Shown here: positions 37,301 to 47,765 of the stretch, piece after piece
Numbering within the stretch: position 1 is the stretch's first letter
How the letters are laid out: each line of letters begins with the position of its first letter
Assembly: GCA_026874595.1 (NCBI GenBank)
Contig: CM049306.1
Location: 19,895,019-19,959,018 of the forward strand
Length of the DNA stretch: 64,000 bases
Reading direction: 5' to 3'
From: Sipunculus nudus
Taxonomy: Eukaryota; Annelida; Sipuncula; Golfingiida; Sipunculidae
The notes under the pieces: model-generated
Database searches by the model: none
Told to the model about the DNA's origin: nothing
The model's input: the letters and a program-made list of their open reading frames with translations, nothing else
Made by a program: the position numbers and the translations under genes

Positions 37301-40300
37301 AATAAACTGAAATAAATTTTATTCACATTCATTTCCAACTCTTCATCGATATTAAAACAAAATGAAAATATATTTTAATTTACATTTATTTTAAATGTAC
37401 AACGATATTAAAACATAAAGGGGTTATCAATACTAGTTTAATTCATGCGTTCCTTATGGAAATAAAAGAAGTAAGAAGACAAAAGTACACTTACCATCGA
37501 AGAACATTTTTGTTCGGAAGTATGCGATAACAAGTCTAAAGACGGTTTGACTGTCCAACTTCCGGTGCAGAGTTGACCGGTCTACTGGGATAAGTGCCTC
37601 CAACGCTTTGATTTCCGTCCTCAGCTTATCTCGGTATCGCTTTGACTTGAAGCTGGAAGAGAAATTAAAAATGTTCAAAAAGAATAAATGATGTATATAC
37701 CTTGCTCGTCAAAATATCATATCTTTAACCGTCATTGAATTAAAAGTTGTAAATCAGCATCAAAAGACAGCCTGGCGAATAGTTTCACCTAGAATTACAT
37801 TGGTAAGTTTATTTAATTCAATAATGATTGAACACCTCATTATTATGATGCTATTAATAACTGTCAAATATTTTTGTTTCTGTTGTCCTGGTCACCAAAA
37901 AATAATAATGAAATATTAATTAATGCGTATTTGTAACCAAAGTTTAAATCCTGTCCTCAAAAATTTGACAAAATGAAGCGACCTTCCGTGGAATTTCCCG
38001 ACAATGATCCGAAATAAGCGAAGTGTAGAAACATACTTTGCGCGCCCTTTGCTGGGTGTGTGCTCAATATCCGGCTATCATATTTCGCAATTTATCAAAA
38101 GGTTCATGTTTTCAGGCGACAATAAGCATCTCTTCTGGTAAACCAAGATGATCCATGAAACTTATGTGGAACGCATACGGGCAAAACTGAGATCCTTTAC
38201 TCTGGGGATGTAGAGATGGTATATACATATAAAACCATAGTAATCGTGTTTTATTGGCGTACAAACAGATAGCTGGGCAGGGAAGGGGGCGATAACACGT
38301 TCCGGGTTGTGTTCGTGTGAGACTGGTCCGCAGACCACACGAATCATCCCCACACTAAGTGCCGCTATGCCACTGACTTAAAAGGCTCGTGAGGGATTAT
38401 ATATAATGTTACCGTCCCCCCGATTTCCCCAACTTCATATCAACCGCAACTGTATTTGTGTCTGGTCTTGCTTTAGGTGTCGTTATGAACAGTTGAATTC
38501 TATCAGTGTAAAATGTAAACAAATTTTGGATTAATTTTAATTTGCATGGATTACTCCGTTGGATATTACACCTGCCCCAGATAAATCAGTGACTGACCCT
38601 GATGTGACAAGAAAAATCCAGAGAAATTACGAAGTCAGCAAGGTACAACATGAGTGAGTAAGTATTGTAATCCAATATTTATACAATTCGGTAGATGCCA
38701 TCGTATTTTGCTGGTGTATCTCTTTCAGGTAGCTGCAGACAGTCGTGTATTAGCCAAGCATCATGGAGAAAAGACGTAATTTTTTAGCGTGTATATATAT
38801 CTATTTATGAAAACTTCATAAGCTTGTATTTACAGTTATGCGTATATGATAAATCGTATGTCAGGTAAAATATTCTTATTGATTTACTACTACAAATGCT
38901 ACTAGTACCACTACTGCCTTTACTTATACTGTTATTACTATTATTATTATTATTATTATTTTTATTAAAAAATGAAGTAAAAATATAACGTGACCATGCA
39001 TGTGTCAATTAATTATTGATTTCGTATTTTGTACACTTTTATACTTTGCAAAATGATTGTCTCGTCCCTTAAAGTAAGGATCTACACACAAACATCGTAC
39101 GAATCCGATTACAGATCCGTTTGTGTGGAATAGGTAATGCAGTAAAGAGATTTAATAATTAATTTTAACCCAATTGGACACAATCATATAACTACAATTT
39201 AGACAACCGTTTCTGCCAATCATGATAAGGTGATTTGTAACATATTCAGCTCCCAAATGTCATATATTAATTAACTATTGTAAATGTCATGCCTTTTTGC
39301 CAGTATATAGTTTCAGATGTGAAAAATGGCCAGTTTTGTTGGGTTTGAATAATATTAAGGTGTATGATAACCGAGCTTCTGAGCTAAGGTATGTGAATTG
39401 TAATTTGTAAAGTTAATTACTTTTTTTTTATTTTGGCCCAAAAAAAAAACATTAGAAAGTCAACATATACAACATCAGCATCTGATCTGCAAGCGTGTAT
39501 TATAAATAGGAAGTTTGTACCATAGAGAAAGGCAAAGGGCAAGGTCATAACAGGCTGTCGTACTTGAATCAACATATATAAATAGAATGCTGTCGTGTTT
39601 GACGTACACTTTAAATTGTACAATTAGTTCAATCTTTTCTAAATATAAATGGAGATAACTGAGAGTAAAAGTAGCAAGGTCTTTTTTAAACTTATTCACT
39701 CATTTTATGTGTCTGCTATTTTGTTACACCCCACATTAAGCTTGGTATACGTGGAAACGTCGACACTTAAATGACCTTACTCTAATAAATGAAAATATCT
39801 GTTCCATATTTCAATATCTTGCAATATAACGCTGAAATTTATGAGATTTAGTAATGCAGTCGCCAAGGAACGGTATCAGGAAATTTATTGGCAGGCTGAT
39901 ATCCCAGAAAACGCCCTTTAAAGTCTGTAGAGTTTCCCACAAAGAGGTACGTAAATGAAAGGTAACAAGTAAAAGATATCATTATTTAGTTCAGTGCTTT
40001 GTGCAAAGGTAAAATTCAAAAGTACTTATGAAGAGTAGGACACTTGCACCTGTAGCTTCATTCATCGAACGAGGGAAGTTCTGATATAAAGATTCGCTGT
40101 CACGGGTTATGGCTGTTACACTTTAAGTTGCGAATATTAAGAACCCTTCATTGCTGGAGTAGTAGTCTTCCTGAATATTTTATGGTATCGGCCGCAACCC
40201 GAATGACAACTATGATCTTCTGTGTAAAGTATTTAGTTGTGTTATGTTATTTAAATTTTCAAATGCACAAATTGATGCTCGAAAATTTACCATCCTAATC

Positions 40301-41298
40301 ATGCGTTTTTTGTGGATTTTTTGTAGTATCAAAAATGCGGAATTAGTTTCAATTCCTTTTATGGCAATGACACGCCACGTTGGATGTCCCGTTCTCCTCT
40401 ACAGAACCCGCGGCCTCTTCCTCGCTGATTTCGTTAAATTAATATGCCTAGTACATGTATACGGATTACACTCTCTATTGACTTTTGATTAAGTCTTTTG
40501 ACACTGACCAATGTATTTTTATTTGAGTTCAGCCTCTTCAGGGAAATAGTTAAAGTAATAATAAAGTTTCGACAATATAGGAGAGGTCTTTGTTAAAACA
40601 CACTTCAGAAAACATAGTTCACTTCAGAGAACGTATTAGACCCAAGTCGTTACCCATGTTTTAAACATACGCCACCCCTGCTCGCATGCATGGAATTCAA
40701 ACAGAACGTGTACAGGTATGAGAGACTTTCTGTGAACGAAGAATCGGACGTAGCCCATGCAGTGTACAAGCCGTTTGACTCCGGTACAGGTAAAGCCTCT
40801 AGAGTAAATTGGTGAAACATCGATAGAATCTCAGAGATGAGTTCTGAGGCCTTTCCAAAAGCAAATAACTTCAGGATTAATCCTTGCCACTGAAAACCTG
40901 AAATTCCGAAGGATTGGTTATAACAACTCACTATGTATACCGTCATCCTCAGTCAAAATGCTTTGCTGCTATGGCCATAGAAATAATAAGATTTCTAGGA
41001 ATGTTGCCACACATACGGTACACGAAGAACATTTCTTTACAGACGAATGGAATTCAGTACACAGACACCGTTACACCTTGCAAAGTATATATATATATAT
41101 GTAAAGAAAATACCCCAAAATTTCACCCTCTTTTCTTTGTCAAGTAAGTGCCCTTTGCAGATATTCGTGTAAAAGGAACATTACAGTAAAACGATTTGCA
41201 ACATCTCATGTTTACTTGACAGACATCTACAACCCTTACCTTGGGTCTATCTTGGATGTCACAGAAATCCGCTGTCCTGCTGCCGTTGGTACCGCCAT
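15442..41298 (-). CDS. aryl hydrocarbon receptor-like bHLH-PAS transcription factor (complete, 9 exons)
   Basis: Exons on the minus strand: 41240-41298, 37495-37652, 33815-33930 (or 33936), 21631-21720, 19595-19816, 18825-19015, 18296-18402, 17100-17241, 15442-16567. All joins follow AG/GT and keep phase, giving 736 or 738 aa (human AHR is about 848). The bHLH is at about residues 22-72 (SKRYRDKLRTE, HRKLDSQTVFRLVIAYFRTK). PAS-A starts at about 112 (AMDGFLLVVTSDGTILYV). PAS-B and PAC cover about 262-362 (IIGYTLEEL, YQVIHPEDL, KWMWLHTRG). A 375-residue Pro/Ser/Gln-rich tail without a known fold would be the activation region. AHR proteins sit in the cytosol with chaperones, enter the nucleus, pair with ARNT and act on GCGTG-type sites. 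Intron positions after FFD, LLQ and GYL correspond, as I remember them, to vertebrate AHR introns. The basic region and pocket are divergent, so this may be a lineage-specific paralogue. The ATG has a good context (A at -3, G at +4). Confidence 0.9.
16568..17099. other. AHR-like gene intron 8
   Basis: AT-rich intron with nothing recognised. Confidence 0.8.
17100..17241 (-). CDS. AHR-like gene exon 8 (PAS-B strands and PAC motif)
   Basis: It runs from TTCATGCAG to GTCAG|GTAAAA and encodes TMYFRFQTKDGKWMWLHTRG and KYSIVFTHCPV, the terminal PAS-B sheet. Confidence 0.95.
17242..18295. other. AHR-like gene intron 7
   Basis: Contains a 96-codon minus-strand open frame (17911-18201), of no recognised family and without a splice context that would place it in the AHR message. 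Otherwise nothing seen. Confidence 0.7.
18296..18402 (-). CDS. AHR-like gene exon 7 (PAS-B)
   Basis: It is flanked by ACTTTCAG and ACTC|GTGAGT. It encodes AHEIIGYTLEELEG and MYQVIHPEDLAVFSACHKT, the core PAS-B helices. Confidence 0.95.
18403..18824. other. AHR-like gene intron 6
   Basis: Nothing recognised beyond splice ends. Confidence 0.8.
18825..19015 (-). CDS. AHR-like gene exon 6 (end of PAS-A, start of PAS-B)
   Basis: Sixty-three codons plus two bases, from TTCTGTCAG to AAAAA|GTAAGC. It contains KMHCIGHMRAFPLL, then FCRPFISMNS, then FWSKHELDLKF, the AHR TKHKLDF equivalent that opens PAS-B. Confidence 0.95.
19016..19594. other. AHR-like gene intron 5
   Basis: Nothing recognised. A 90-codon plus-strand open frame (19295-19567) has no family features. 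Confidence 0.7.
19595..19816 (-). CDS. AHR-like gene exon 5 (PAS-A, middle)
   Basis: Seventy-four codons, phase 0, from TATTCTTCAG to CTG|GTAAAT. It contains YGIVHPDDHYELK (the PAS His-x-x-Asp helix), a Lys/Gln/Cys-rich loop, and FLCRIKCFNGTTTGYL, matching the FICRLRC segment of AHR. Confidence 0.95.
21296..21599. mobile_element. non-autonomous DNA element (MITE), hAT-like termini
   Basis: Perfect 14-base terminal inverted repeats, CAGTGGCGGATCCA at the left and its inverse at 21586-21599. If the ends are taken one base inward, the flanks GAGGGGAC and GGGGGGAC form an 8-base duplication with one mismatch, as expected for hAT elements. The inside has no coding capacity and is partly a long (AT)n run. 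Confidence 0.75.
21519..21582. repeat. (AT)n microsatellite
   Basis: About 31 AT units inside the MITE, an unstable stretch only about 50 bases from AHR-like exon 4. Confidence 0.95.
21631..21720 (-). CDS. AHR-like gene exon 4 (start of PAS-A)
   Basis: Thirty codons, phase 0 at both ends, between TTTGGCAG and CAG|GTAAAA. It encodes AMDGFLLVVTSDGTILYV and HLGFNQ, a near match to the human AHR PAS-A opening ALNGFVLVVT. Confidence 0.95.
22225..22962 (+). CDS. AP-5 complex subunit sigma-1, nested antisense in the AHR-like gene
   Basis: An intronless 245-residue frame. It opens MVYAVVVHTL, matching the human AP5S1 start MVHAFLIHTL. The C-terminal half carries IIVWGAALNFGLTLVC, then RLIFRLLQDHCRLL, then LPGGQLMFMN, in the same order as human VVWLGVLSLGFALV, TRLLLDHLRLL and LPHGQLLFLN. 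This is the longin-like sigma fold of adaptor coats. AP-5 works with SPG11 and SPG15 on late endosomes and lysosomes, retrieving cargo to the Golgi. Human AP5S1 is about 200 aa; the extra length is an acidic, Ser-rich insert at about residues 28-95. The ATG context AACATGG is strong. The gene lies inside AHR intron 3 on the opposite strand, about 500 bases from exon 4. Lack of introns could mean retrocopy origin, but the frame is intact and conserved. Confidence 0.93.
   Translation: MVYAVVVHTLIKEPVRILYQRQYGPVENDNSLEGAEPSESGDTLSVSTRDFDGLSVGDTSLQLDFDRTSLSSFSSRLSNSTTDGTVTSDGVPQGRLEFLDRVVRTVQAEHAFKNIISPRSLESELQRLNGDGVLPNVTIGYARLPGDTNIQHKHKIIVWGAALNFGLTLVCSASENRQVAAEVIRLIFRLLQDHCRLLNFPGEALLKLDKIATVVNQVLPGGQLMFMNHRVVRQIEKRLEVLLKA
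23400..23405 (+). terminator. candidate polyadenylation signal of AP5S1
   Basis: AATAAA about 440 bases after the AP5S1 stop codon. Confidence 0.4.
23955..25118. mobile_element. non-autonomous hAT-like element with 8-base target duplication
   Basis: Ends are CAGGGTTGG at 23955 and the inverse CCAACCCTG ending at 25118. The flanks ATGGACAG (23947-23954) and ATGGCCAG (25119-25126) form an 8-base duplication with one mismatch. Both subterminal zones are packed with TTCTGCC or GGCAGAA motifs, as in transposase-binding regions. No transposase frame is present, so it depends on a partner element. Confidence 0.8.
25327..25900 (+). repeat. degenerate tandem repeat, about 119-148 base period
   Basis: Five units each open with TGACCTTGATCTT or a close variant, at about 25327, 25475, 25594, 25726 and 25861. 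They share downstream blocks such as AAACCTG(C/T)GGAA and TTGCATA-TTTT. Spacing varies, so the array is old. Confidence 0.7.
28306..28364. repeat. (AT)n microsatellite
   Basis: About 29 AT units. Confidence 0.97.
29270..29411 (-). mobile_element. tRNA-derived SINE-like fragment
   Basis: On the minus strand an A-box-like CAGCTAGATGGT is followed about 35 bases later by a B-box-like GGTTCCAACCC (about 29342-29352). The arms do not fold into a proper tRNA, so a SINE head is more likely than a tRNA gene. Limits are approximate. Confidence 0.35.
30985..31153 (+). promoter_or_regulatory. CpG-rich patch, candidate promoter or non-coding first exon
   Basis: About 170 bases rich in CG dinucleotides (CCCGGCTCCGC, TTGCGCGG, GCGGCCGGAG) stand out from the AT-rich intron. 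The patch ends in a plausible plus-strand donor CAGCAAG|GTAAAC at 31153/31154. No open frame of note. It might start an antisense or non-coding transcript, or be an enhancer of the AHR-like gene. Confidence 0.3.
33550..33812 (+). repeat. TGTATG-rich minisatellite
   Basis: A degenerate array of TGTATG, TGTGTG and GAATGTATG-like units of roughly 4 to 10 bases ends directly at the exon 3 donor. The open frame through it (Tyr/Val/Cys runs) is an artefact of the repeat. Confidence 0.8.
33815..33936 (-). CDS. AHR-like gene exon 3 (linker between bHLH and PAS-A)
   Basis: It encodes LEPLPSADGK through VTGKELLQ, aligning with the vertebrate linker that ends in FLLQ. Two in-phase acceptors six bases apart (GACAG then CTGCAG) start the exon at 33936 or 33930. 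The donor is CTACAG|GTCAAA, weak after the GT. Identification rests on exact phase with exons 2 and 4 and on the LLQ ending. Confidence 0.8.
33937..37494. other. AHR-like gene intron 2
   Basis: A moderately GC-rich stretch at 35400-35930 includes TCF/LEF-like sites (CTTATCAAAGG, TTGATCAAA) and the direct repeat CCGCCGGCCGCCGGCCG. No exon seen. Elsewhere plain AT-rich DNA. Confidence 0.55.
37495..37652 (-). CDS. AHR-like gene exon 2 (bHLH)
   Basis: It is flanked by CTCTTCCAG and GATG|GTAAG. It encodes the whole bHLH, from FKSKRYRDKL to RTKMFFD, ending in phase 1 where vertebrate AHR is also split after its FFD. Confidence 0.93.
37653..41239. other. AHR-like gene intron 1
   Basis: Contains an (ATT)n-like run at 38938-38968 and a short (AT)n at 41086-41100. 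No coding exon recognised. Confidence 0.6.
38931..38968. repeat. (ATT)n microsatellite
   Basis: TTA/ATT units with one or two interruptions. Confidence 0.85.
41240..41298 (-). CDS. AHR-like gene exon 1 (start codon)
   Basis: It encodes MAVPTAAGQRISVTSKIDP and ends CCAAG|GTAAGG, leaving two bases that join exon 2 to make Ser. It lacks the RKRRKP-type basic nuclear-localisation stretch that opens vertebrate AHR. The exon is 59 bases and too short to show as an open frame, but its phase fits exon 2 exactly. Confidence 0.75.
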
Positions 41299-44200
41299 CG
41301 TGTTATCCTGTAGTGTTGTTTCTTAGGTGTTCGAGTAAAAAAGCTCATGCACATATACAAATTATACCAATTGTTCAAAACGTTACATAAAGTCTTTAAA
41401 TTATATTTAAGCGACAAATTGAACAGGTCTTAGAGATTGCTTCGAACATATTTCCGTGGAAGTCCAATGTTCCATGTGTAATCTATAAGAACTTTCAAAT
41501 AATAAAATGTTAAAATACATCAGTTTAAAAAAATCTGGTTATAAACTTTTTATTTGCAGATATGATAAAAAGTATGAATGTTCCAGATACGATACACTTC
41601 ACCCGCGCGGGCGTCACAGATTTCATCTGCGAAAAAGAAATCTATTATATATGTCAGCTTTGCACTCTTTCTAACGTCCCGTGGACGTTACATCTCAAAT
41701 CCAGTCTGATGAATGGTTATTCTCGACCAAAATTGGATCATGGTCCTAACCGCAGGTTCGCATGAATCATATTGAGGTATTAAAGTATGACTGAATACGA
41801 GTCGCTATTTGTTCATGGTCCTAATCGCAGTTTCGTAACACAACTCTGGGTGTTTAACACTTGTTAACTTTCTGTCGGTAGTTCATTCAGTCCTCATACA
41901 CGGAGTGAGCTGGTGGTCGCGGACTGTTCATCCGATTCTAGTATGGTATGAATTGCAGTTAGTCCTTTATGTTATTGGCCGCCGGGAGATGACTATTGTG
42001 TGGTATGCTGAATGATGAGGTCCGAGTGACCCGGATAAGAGTTCAGACGCTTCAGACGACAGCTTGATGACTTAAACCCCTTATCAACCCCGATAACAAA
42101 ATATTATTTCTACTTGAGACTCTGAGCGGCTCGTCATATTTGACTATATACATTGGCTAGGCTAACATTTGCTCACCCCCTTTCTGTCCTGTTCTTGACT
42201 ATAAATCGAGTGCCACTCATACCCTGAATCTTAATCGTAGCGTCAATAGCATTAGGCCTTAATCGTTTAGGCTCCGCCTATCCCTTGCAGTCAGTTGGGT
42301 TGGTTGCGCGCGGGAGTCGGAGGGTGAAAGCTGTTTGGTATCGGCTGACCCTCCACAAATGGCAGCACTATGTAAATTGTCGTCAGGAGTTTATCTCAGA
42401 AAGCGATGTCAAGTCCCCAATCGGATTAGTAAGCACTGTCAACTTGCCCCTTATTGTGACACGGGGGAGGTTTAATCTGATAACCATTGCCAGATCATCC
42501 ACAATCTGACATTAAACTCTCCTAGAACGCTGCGCGCCATCGTGTTTGCAAACTCTTGAAAAATAACGGAACATGAAAAAACAATTAACAAGGCTTTTCA
42601 TCACATTGTTTCCTGCACTGATATGTATTAATCACGCTCCAGGTTATAATAACTTGGGATTAAGTTCCCTCACAGCCCAGCCGGTGGAATATTCACCCGA
42701 CCAGCAGATGGGCGACTGCTGTGAAGCGCGCTCTATAGTGTTTAAACTTTACCCGCTCATTTTAACTTGACAAATGGAAGCTGAGTGGTTTGCCAACATG
42801 AGAACTATCAAGTCGCCCTTCTCTGGCGTGTATCAATTTTCTCTCTTACAGCCCTGTGGTAATAACCTATGCATACGGCATACGTTTTGTGTGAGAATTC
42901 CTTTGCAATAACCAGATATATTTAAGTTTTTTATACTTTTGTAGATATCACTCGTGGTTAATGAAATTAATTACTTTAATTTGGTAAGAAAAACTTATTA
43001 CGTATTAATGCCTTACTGCATAACTTCTACTTCAAAACAATGCATTTGATATAATATAGAATCTTATTTTTTTTTAAATTTAAGTTAGGGTTTTAGACTT
43101 GTTGTCTAAAATACAGATACATTTATATTTGTTTATGTTTTTTTTACATTATCATCAGGTTTAAGAATTTTTTTATTATCAATATTAAAAATTAAATATC
43201 TTCTACATTAGTTTATAACTAAGGAGGTTATATACACGCCTATAAACTACTTGGCCAGACCAAGCTCAGGCACAGATAGGCCTATATTTTTTTAGTTTAT
43301 TGAAAGAAAGTAAGAATTTGTACACAATTTACTTTTAAATGTATTATTATTCTGTCCATGCATGTTTTGTTAAAAGGCGCGGAAGGCGCTTATGGGTCTA
43401 TCAAATGTTGACAAAGGATGCAGTTCTATATTTAATTGAATAGTAATTGAATTCCATTTAAAGCAAATCTAGCTCGCATTTTTTTTAGATTTGTACCTTC
43501 GGAATCTCAATGTTTATTGTTGTTTTAAATCGTTACAGGTCTATGGGTTTATGTGAGAACCGCTTTTCATTTGACCTACTTGGAATTTCGGATGAAATGT
43601 CAATTTATTCGTGACTGTGTGTATATATGTTATCCACATAACTGCAAACATTTGCATGGGGTATTGAATCTCTATAGAACTTTTAACTTTATTGGAATGG
43701 AATTTCTATCGATTTTTTAACATTTGGGGTATGGAATCTGTATCGAATATTATAAAAATTATGTAAATTTCGATGGTCGTGCAAAAAAATTAAAATTCCT
43801 TGGTGTCTTGGTGAAAATACATTTCTAATACTTTTGTCACCCTTTTTTTCATATTTGCAAGACAATATATTAAGAAGCATCATGGGTTTCTTAAAGACTT
43901 AACAAACTCACCCAAGTGAGCATTAGACATGATCTTCTGCATAAAATAAACATCTGCAATTCTGCTCATGCTAAATTCATAAAATATTATTTGCTTACGC
44001 CGACATTTAAAATATACATCTGTATGCATATTACAAGTTCAATTAACAAAGTGTTTGGCATTTGTCGTTCTTTCTGCATGGTTGTATAGCATGTTACAAA
44101 ATACAATTCATTCATATACATGTGCATTTTATTTAAGTTTGGATCACTGATCACTGAATAACATGTACTTTGTGTTAAAGGCAACACACTCACATTATCC

Positions 44201-45530
44201 GGCATAGAACGCGGGGTATGCTAATTGAGTATCTGTAAGCTGTAAAAATGGTGACAGATCCGGAATTCTTGACATATTTTGATTAGTCTTCCTAAATGCA
44301 ACAAAACAAATATCTTTAGTATGATCCTTAAATATTACATACATACAAATGAAACACGTTACCTTTATGTGCCGATACCAGAGGCATTCCGTCAATGATA
44401 ATTCAAAAAAAAAATTTAAACAGATCGATTGAGCAGTTTACCCGATAATGATGGTTCTTTTCCTTTGCGTAAATATAAAGAGCAACCCACCCGCAGCCAA
44501 AAATACAAATGAAACTTTTTTATGAGACCTGTTCCATCATTCTGTTTTCATAACATATCGAAATAAATATTTTATTCAAGTGCTTTTATTCAGACATTTT
44601 AGAGGAAAAATCATCTGGAGCTTATTCGTACCTTCAACGATAACTGTTACTTGTTTGTATTTCCGTAGCAATATAGCCAGGAATAATGTAGTCTTTTATT
44701 GAAGGAAAGGCATTTTACACGTTTTGAAACCATGTGATAATTCTACGATTTCAAAACAAGTCGAAGCAGTATTCAAATAAAAAAAAAAAGAAATAATTCC
44801 TTGCGATATATCGAGGCGTATGCATTTCAAAAAGAAAAAAAAAATAATAATTTTTGTAAAGTACTTCAATTGCATGTTTCAAATTTAACAGCTTAAGGTA
44901 TTTAATTTCAGGGCAAACACACTGTGACATACTCTGTTGAGAACCACCACAACTGGAAAGACCTACATGTTTCATTCTATAAAATTTGGTATGATAAAGG
45001 ACGACACAGGAAGGACTTTGCTAGTTTTGAAATATGAATTTAGTGTAACCGAGATTAACTTAACTTGTGCGTGTTCAGCATAAATATGGCACGTACTTTA
45101 TCATAATAGTGGTAGTAATGGCTCCACAAATTGTGCCAGCCATGGGCATGTCAAAATAGGAACATTTATTGTGATATTTTTGACGACACACGCGACACAG
45201 GTATGTTGATATTTTAGTGTGGAGTAAAAAGTTTGTAAATTTATCTGGTATTAGGAGAGCTTTTATAAACCCAACCGAGTGTGGGTATTATATTATTTTA
45301 CAGATACTTGTATTGTATTAGTATAATATCGCATGTTTTATTCATATACTTTATTATTAAATGTTTATTGACTGATCAGTAAAAATTCTTTATTTTGGTT
45401 CTGAACATACAGGAGACCTAATACATAGCTTGCAAGTTCAGTGAAGCTAGCATTGTATTTTGAAAAGAGATTAAAAAAAAATAAAAAAATTGAATTGAGG
45501 TATATGCACTTCGTTTTCTTCAGAAAAAAA

Positions 45531-45650
45531 AATCCAGGGGGTCCGGACCCCTCCCCCCCCCCCTTCTTCCAGCCTCCGAAACCTTTTTGAAGGGTTTCGG
45601 AACAAATTTTGCGGCCTGGACCCCCTTTAATCCGGACCTAGGGACCTCTT
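45531..45650. repeat. GC-rich inverted-repeat fragment
   Basis: CCAGGGGGTCCGGACCCCTCC followed by a C-run, TTTCGG half-palindromes around 45580-45600, and CCTGGACCCCCTTTAATCCGGA. It looks like the end of a small foldback or hAT-type element of the kind common in bivalves. Family not named. Confidence 0.4.
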
Positions 45651-46947
45651 TCATGGTTTTATCATTGTTCCTCCTAAATTTCATAAAACCTGAATTCGCC
45701 CATAGAATATCCTAAAATGCATAAAATATCAATAGAAAAAAACTTGTATTTTGAAACTCTGATATTTTCACAACTGCACGGTCTTCCTGGAGGTTCAAGA
45801 TTGTTTTTTACAATACGTTTAAAGCAAATTATAGATAATCCCTATTATATTTCCTTCGGGGTAATACATATATACGCATGCATTAGGTTCGCGTTTCCTT
45901 CCCTTTTTCCCATAACTTAACCTAACCTCCCGTCCTACTGCATTCACGCCAAACTTTTCGTGTACAGTACTAAAAGGGCTTTAATAATGGTCTTCAGTAT
46001 ATAGGGATCTCCATATGTACACAAGAAATAGTAGAATTATTTCTGCTTCAAAATAAACTTAATACCTGTTTAGATAAACTAAGACGAGCGGGTGCACTAA
46101 AATTCGCAAAAAAAAATGTAATTATAAGAAGTACGTGGATGAAATTCAATAAAATGAAATAAAATTCAATTTCTTTATAGGCTTCATATGTCCGTAATTA
46201 AAAAATATATTTTGTGAAGAGGCGTCTATGAAGCAGGTGCCCCTGTGTAGCCTTAATTCATCACTGCTCCTGTGATTTGAAATTCGTAGAATGATTTTGT
46301 AACATTGATGACATTAGAATGAAAACGTTTATAAATTGTAAGCTTTTTATTTAAATTTATATTCATAGGATATCATGTCAGAGGTACAAAAAAAGACCCT
46401 CCATACACGCAGGTGAGGAAAAGAGTCTTCAGTTTAGATATTGTTTTATTCTTAAAATAGCTCCTTATGAAACAAATGAATTACTACATGTAATCATCTT
46501 TCATTCAACAAAATGAACTGTGACTAATATTAACATGATCTATAAAAACAGGTGTGCATAAGAAAATGTGACTTTAAACTAGATTGATTGGAGCTTTTTG
46601 TGCAGTCGGAAAAGTTGCCATTGATCACATTTAATGTAAGACATGCAACTTTCTTTTGAAAAAAAAAAAATCCAGTATTAAGCCTTTTTATGTTCCTTTC
46701 AGGGAAATTGTAAATATTTCAGAGATTTGAAAGCTATATATACATTGATGGCGCGAAGTTTAACCAATTTGAGTGCGTTTATAATCCACTAAAACAAGGA
46801 GCGACTTCTGATCATTAGTGAACCAGTCAGTCCCTTAGAGGACACTTGTGGGTAGCATTACTGAACTGAACTGAAGATGTATTAAGCCCTCCGAGCGCTC
46901 TAGTGGGAAGGGTCTAAGACCAATTCCCTGAACGCTTCCTTTTCGTT

Positions 46948-46996
46948 AAAATTTGGATTGGAGTCGAAGAAAAAAATTTGGATTGGAGTCGAAGAA
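46948..46996 (+). repeat. two-copy 25-base tandem duplication
   Basis: AATTTGGATTGGAGTCGAAG occurs twice, offset by exactly 25 bases, each followed by an A-run. A recent slippage-type duplication. Confidence 0.9.
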
Positions 46997-47204
46997 AAAG
47001 ATGCCACCAAGCCAAGCAGATTTGAGGAGAATGGAGAGCAACAGCACCCACAGGTACAACGCAGAAACCGGAACATCCGTCAGCAAGCGCGACAGTCCAG
47101 ACCACGCCCACCAAGAACCCCATGAGGAAATTCGTAAATTCGTCAGGGGCTTAGCCAGGGGGTAGTCGCAGCTGTTGACAGATGACAGCTTCTTTGAAGG
47201 TATA

Positions 47205-47600
47205 ATAAATGGAGAGAAAAAAAATCGAAATGATTAGAAAAAATACCGGTTGCGCCACCAGTTTGTAGGAACTGATGGATGACTCCATGATCAATACACA
47301 TGCAAAGAATCATGGTGATCAATGCAGTAATTATTCAGATACTGAAGCTCTTGTATCAAAATATTTATTATTCTGGGGGTACTTATGAGACCCATAGCTC
47401 GGAGAAAATAGGTAACAGAGACCTAATTTCAGGTTATCAAGGAGATTTATTATGGACCTTCCTGGATGTCAAGTTAGAAGATTCCAGGTCCAGCGGTTAC
47501 GATTTGTGCTCTGTTAACGGACGGATGACGGGCAAAGGGTGATCGCTATAGCTCAGATGACTTTCAGTCAGCTGAGCTAAAAGTGGACAATGAAAGAGAC
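47205..47600 (+). repeat. dispersed repeat family R1, copy 1
   Basis: It shares with 50485-50855 the blocks ACTCCATGAT, CATGGTGATCAATGCA, GTAACAGAGACCTAATTTCA, TCTAGCGGTTACGATTTGTG (one mismatch) and CAGCTGAGCTAA in order. The 3' part also occurs at 50190-50480. Non-coding. Confidence 0.85.
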
Positions 47601-47736
47601 ACCAAGTGCAGTACATTTTCGCCCACGTTGACAAACGTTCTCAACGATCTGGTGTGGTGTTGTACATGAACCATGGTGCCATCTCTTGATAATTGTAGTA
47701 ACTAAACTCAAAAGACATCGCGCAATCCTTTGGTGT

Positions 47737-47765
47737 GGGGGGGGGGGGGGGGGGGGGGGGGGGGG
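47737..47765. repeat. poly-G tract
   Basis: An uninterrupted run of about 29 G. Confidence 0.97.

Noticed and set aside
42824-42830. TGGCGTG, a match to the AHR response core, upstream of the AHR-like gene
   Set aside because: A seven-base motif with one free position is expected by chance, and the protein's own basic region is altered.
46953-47165. 70-codon frame as a mobile-element protein
   Set aside because: No gag, integrase or transposase motif is recognisable and it begins in a tandem duplication.
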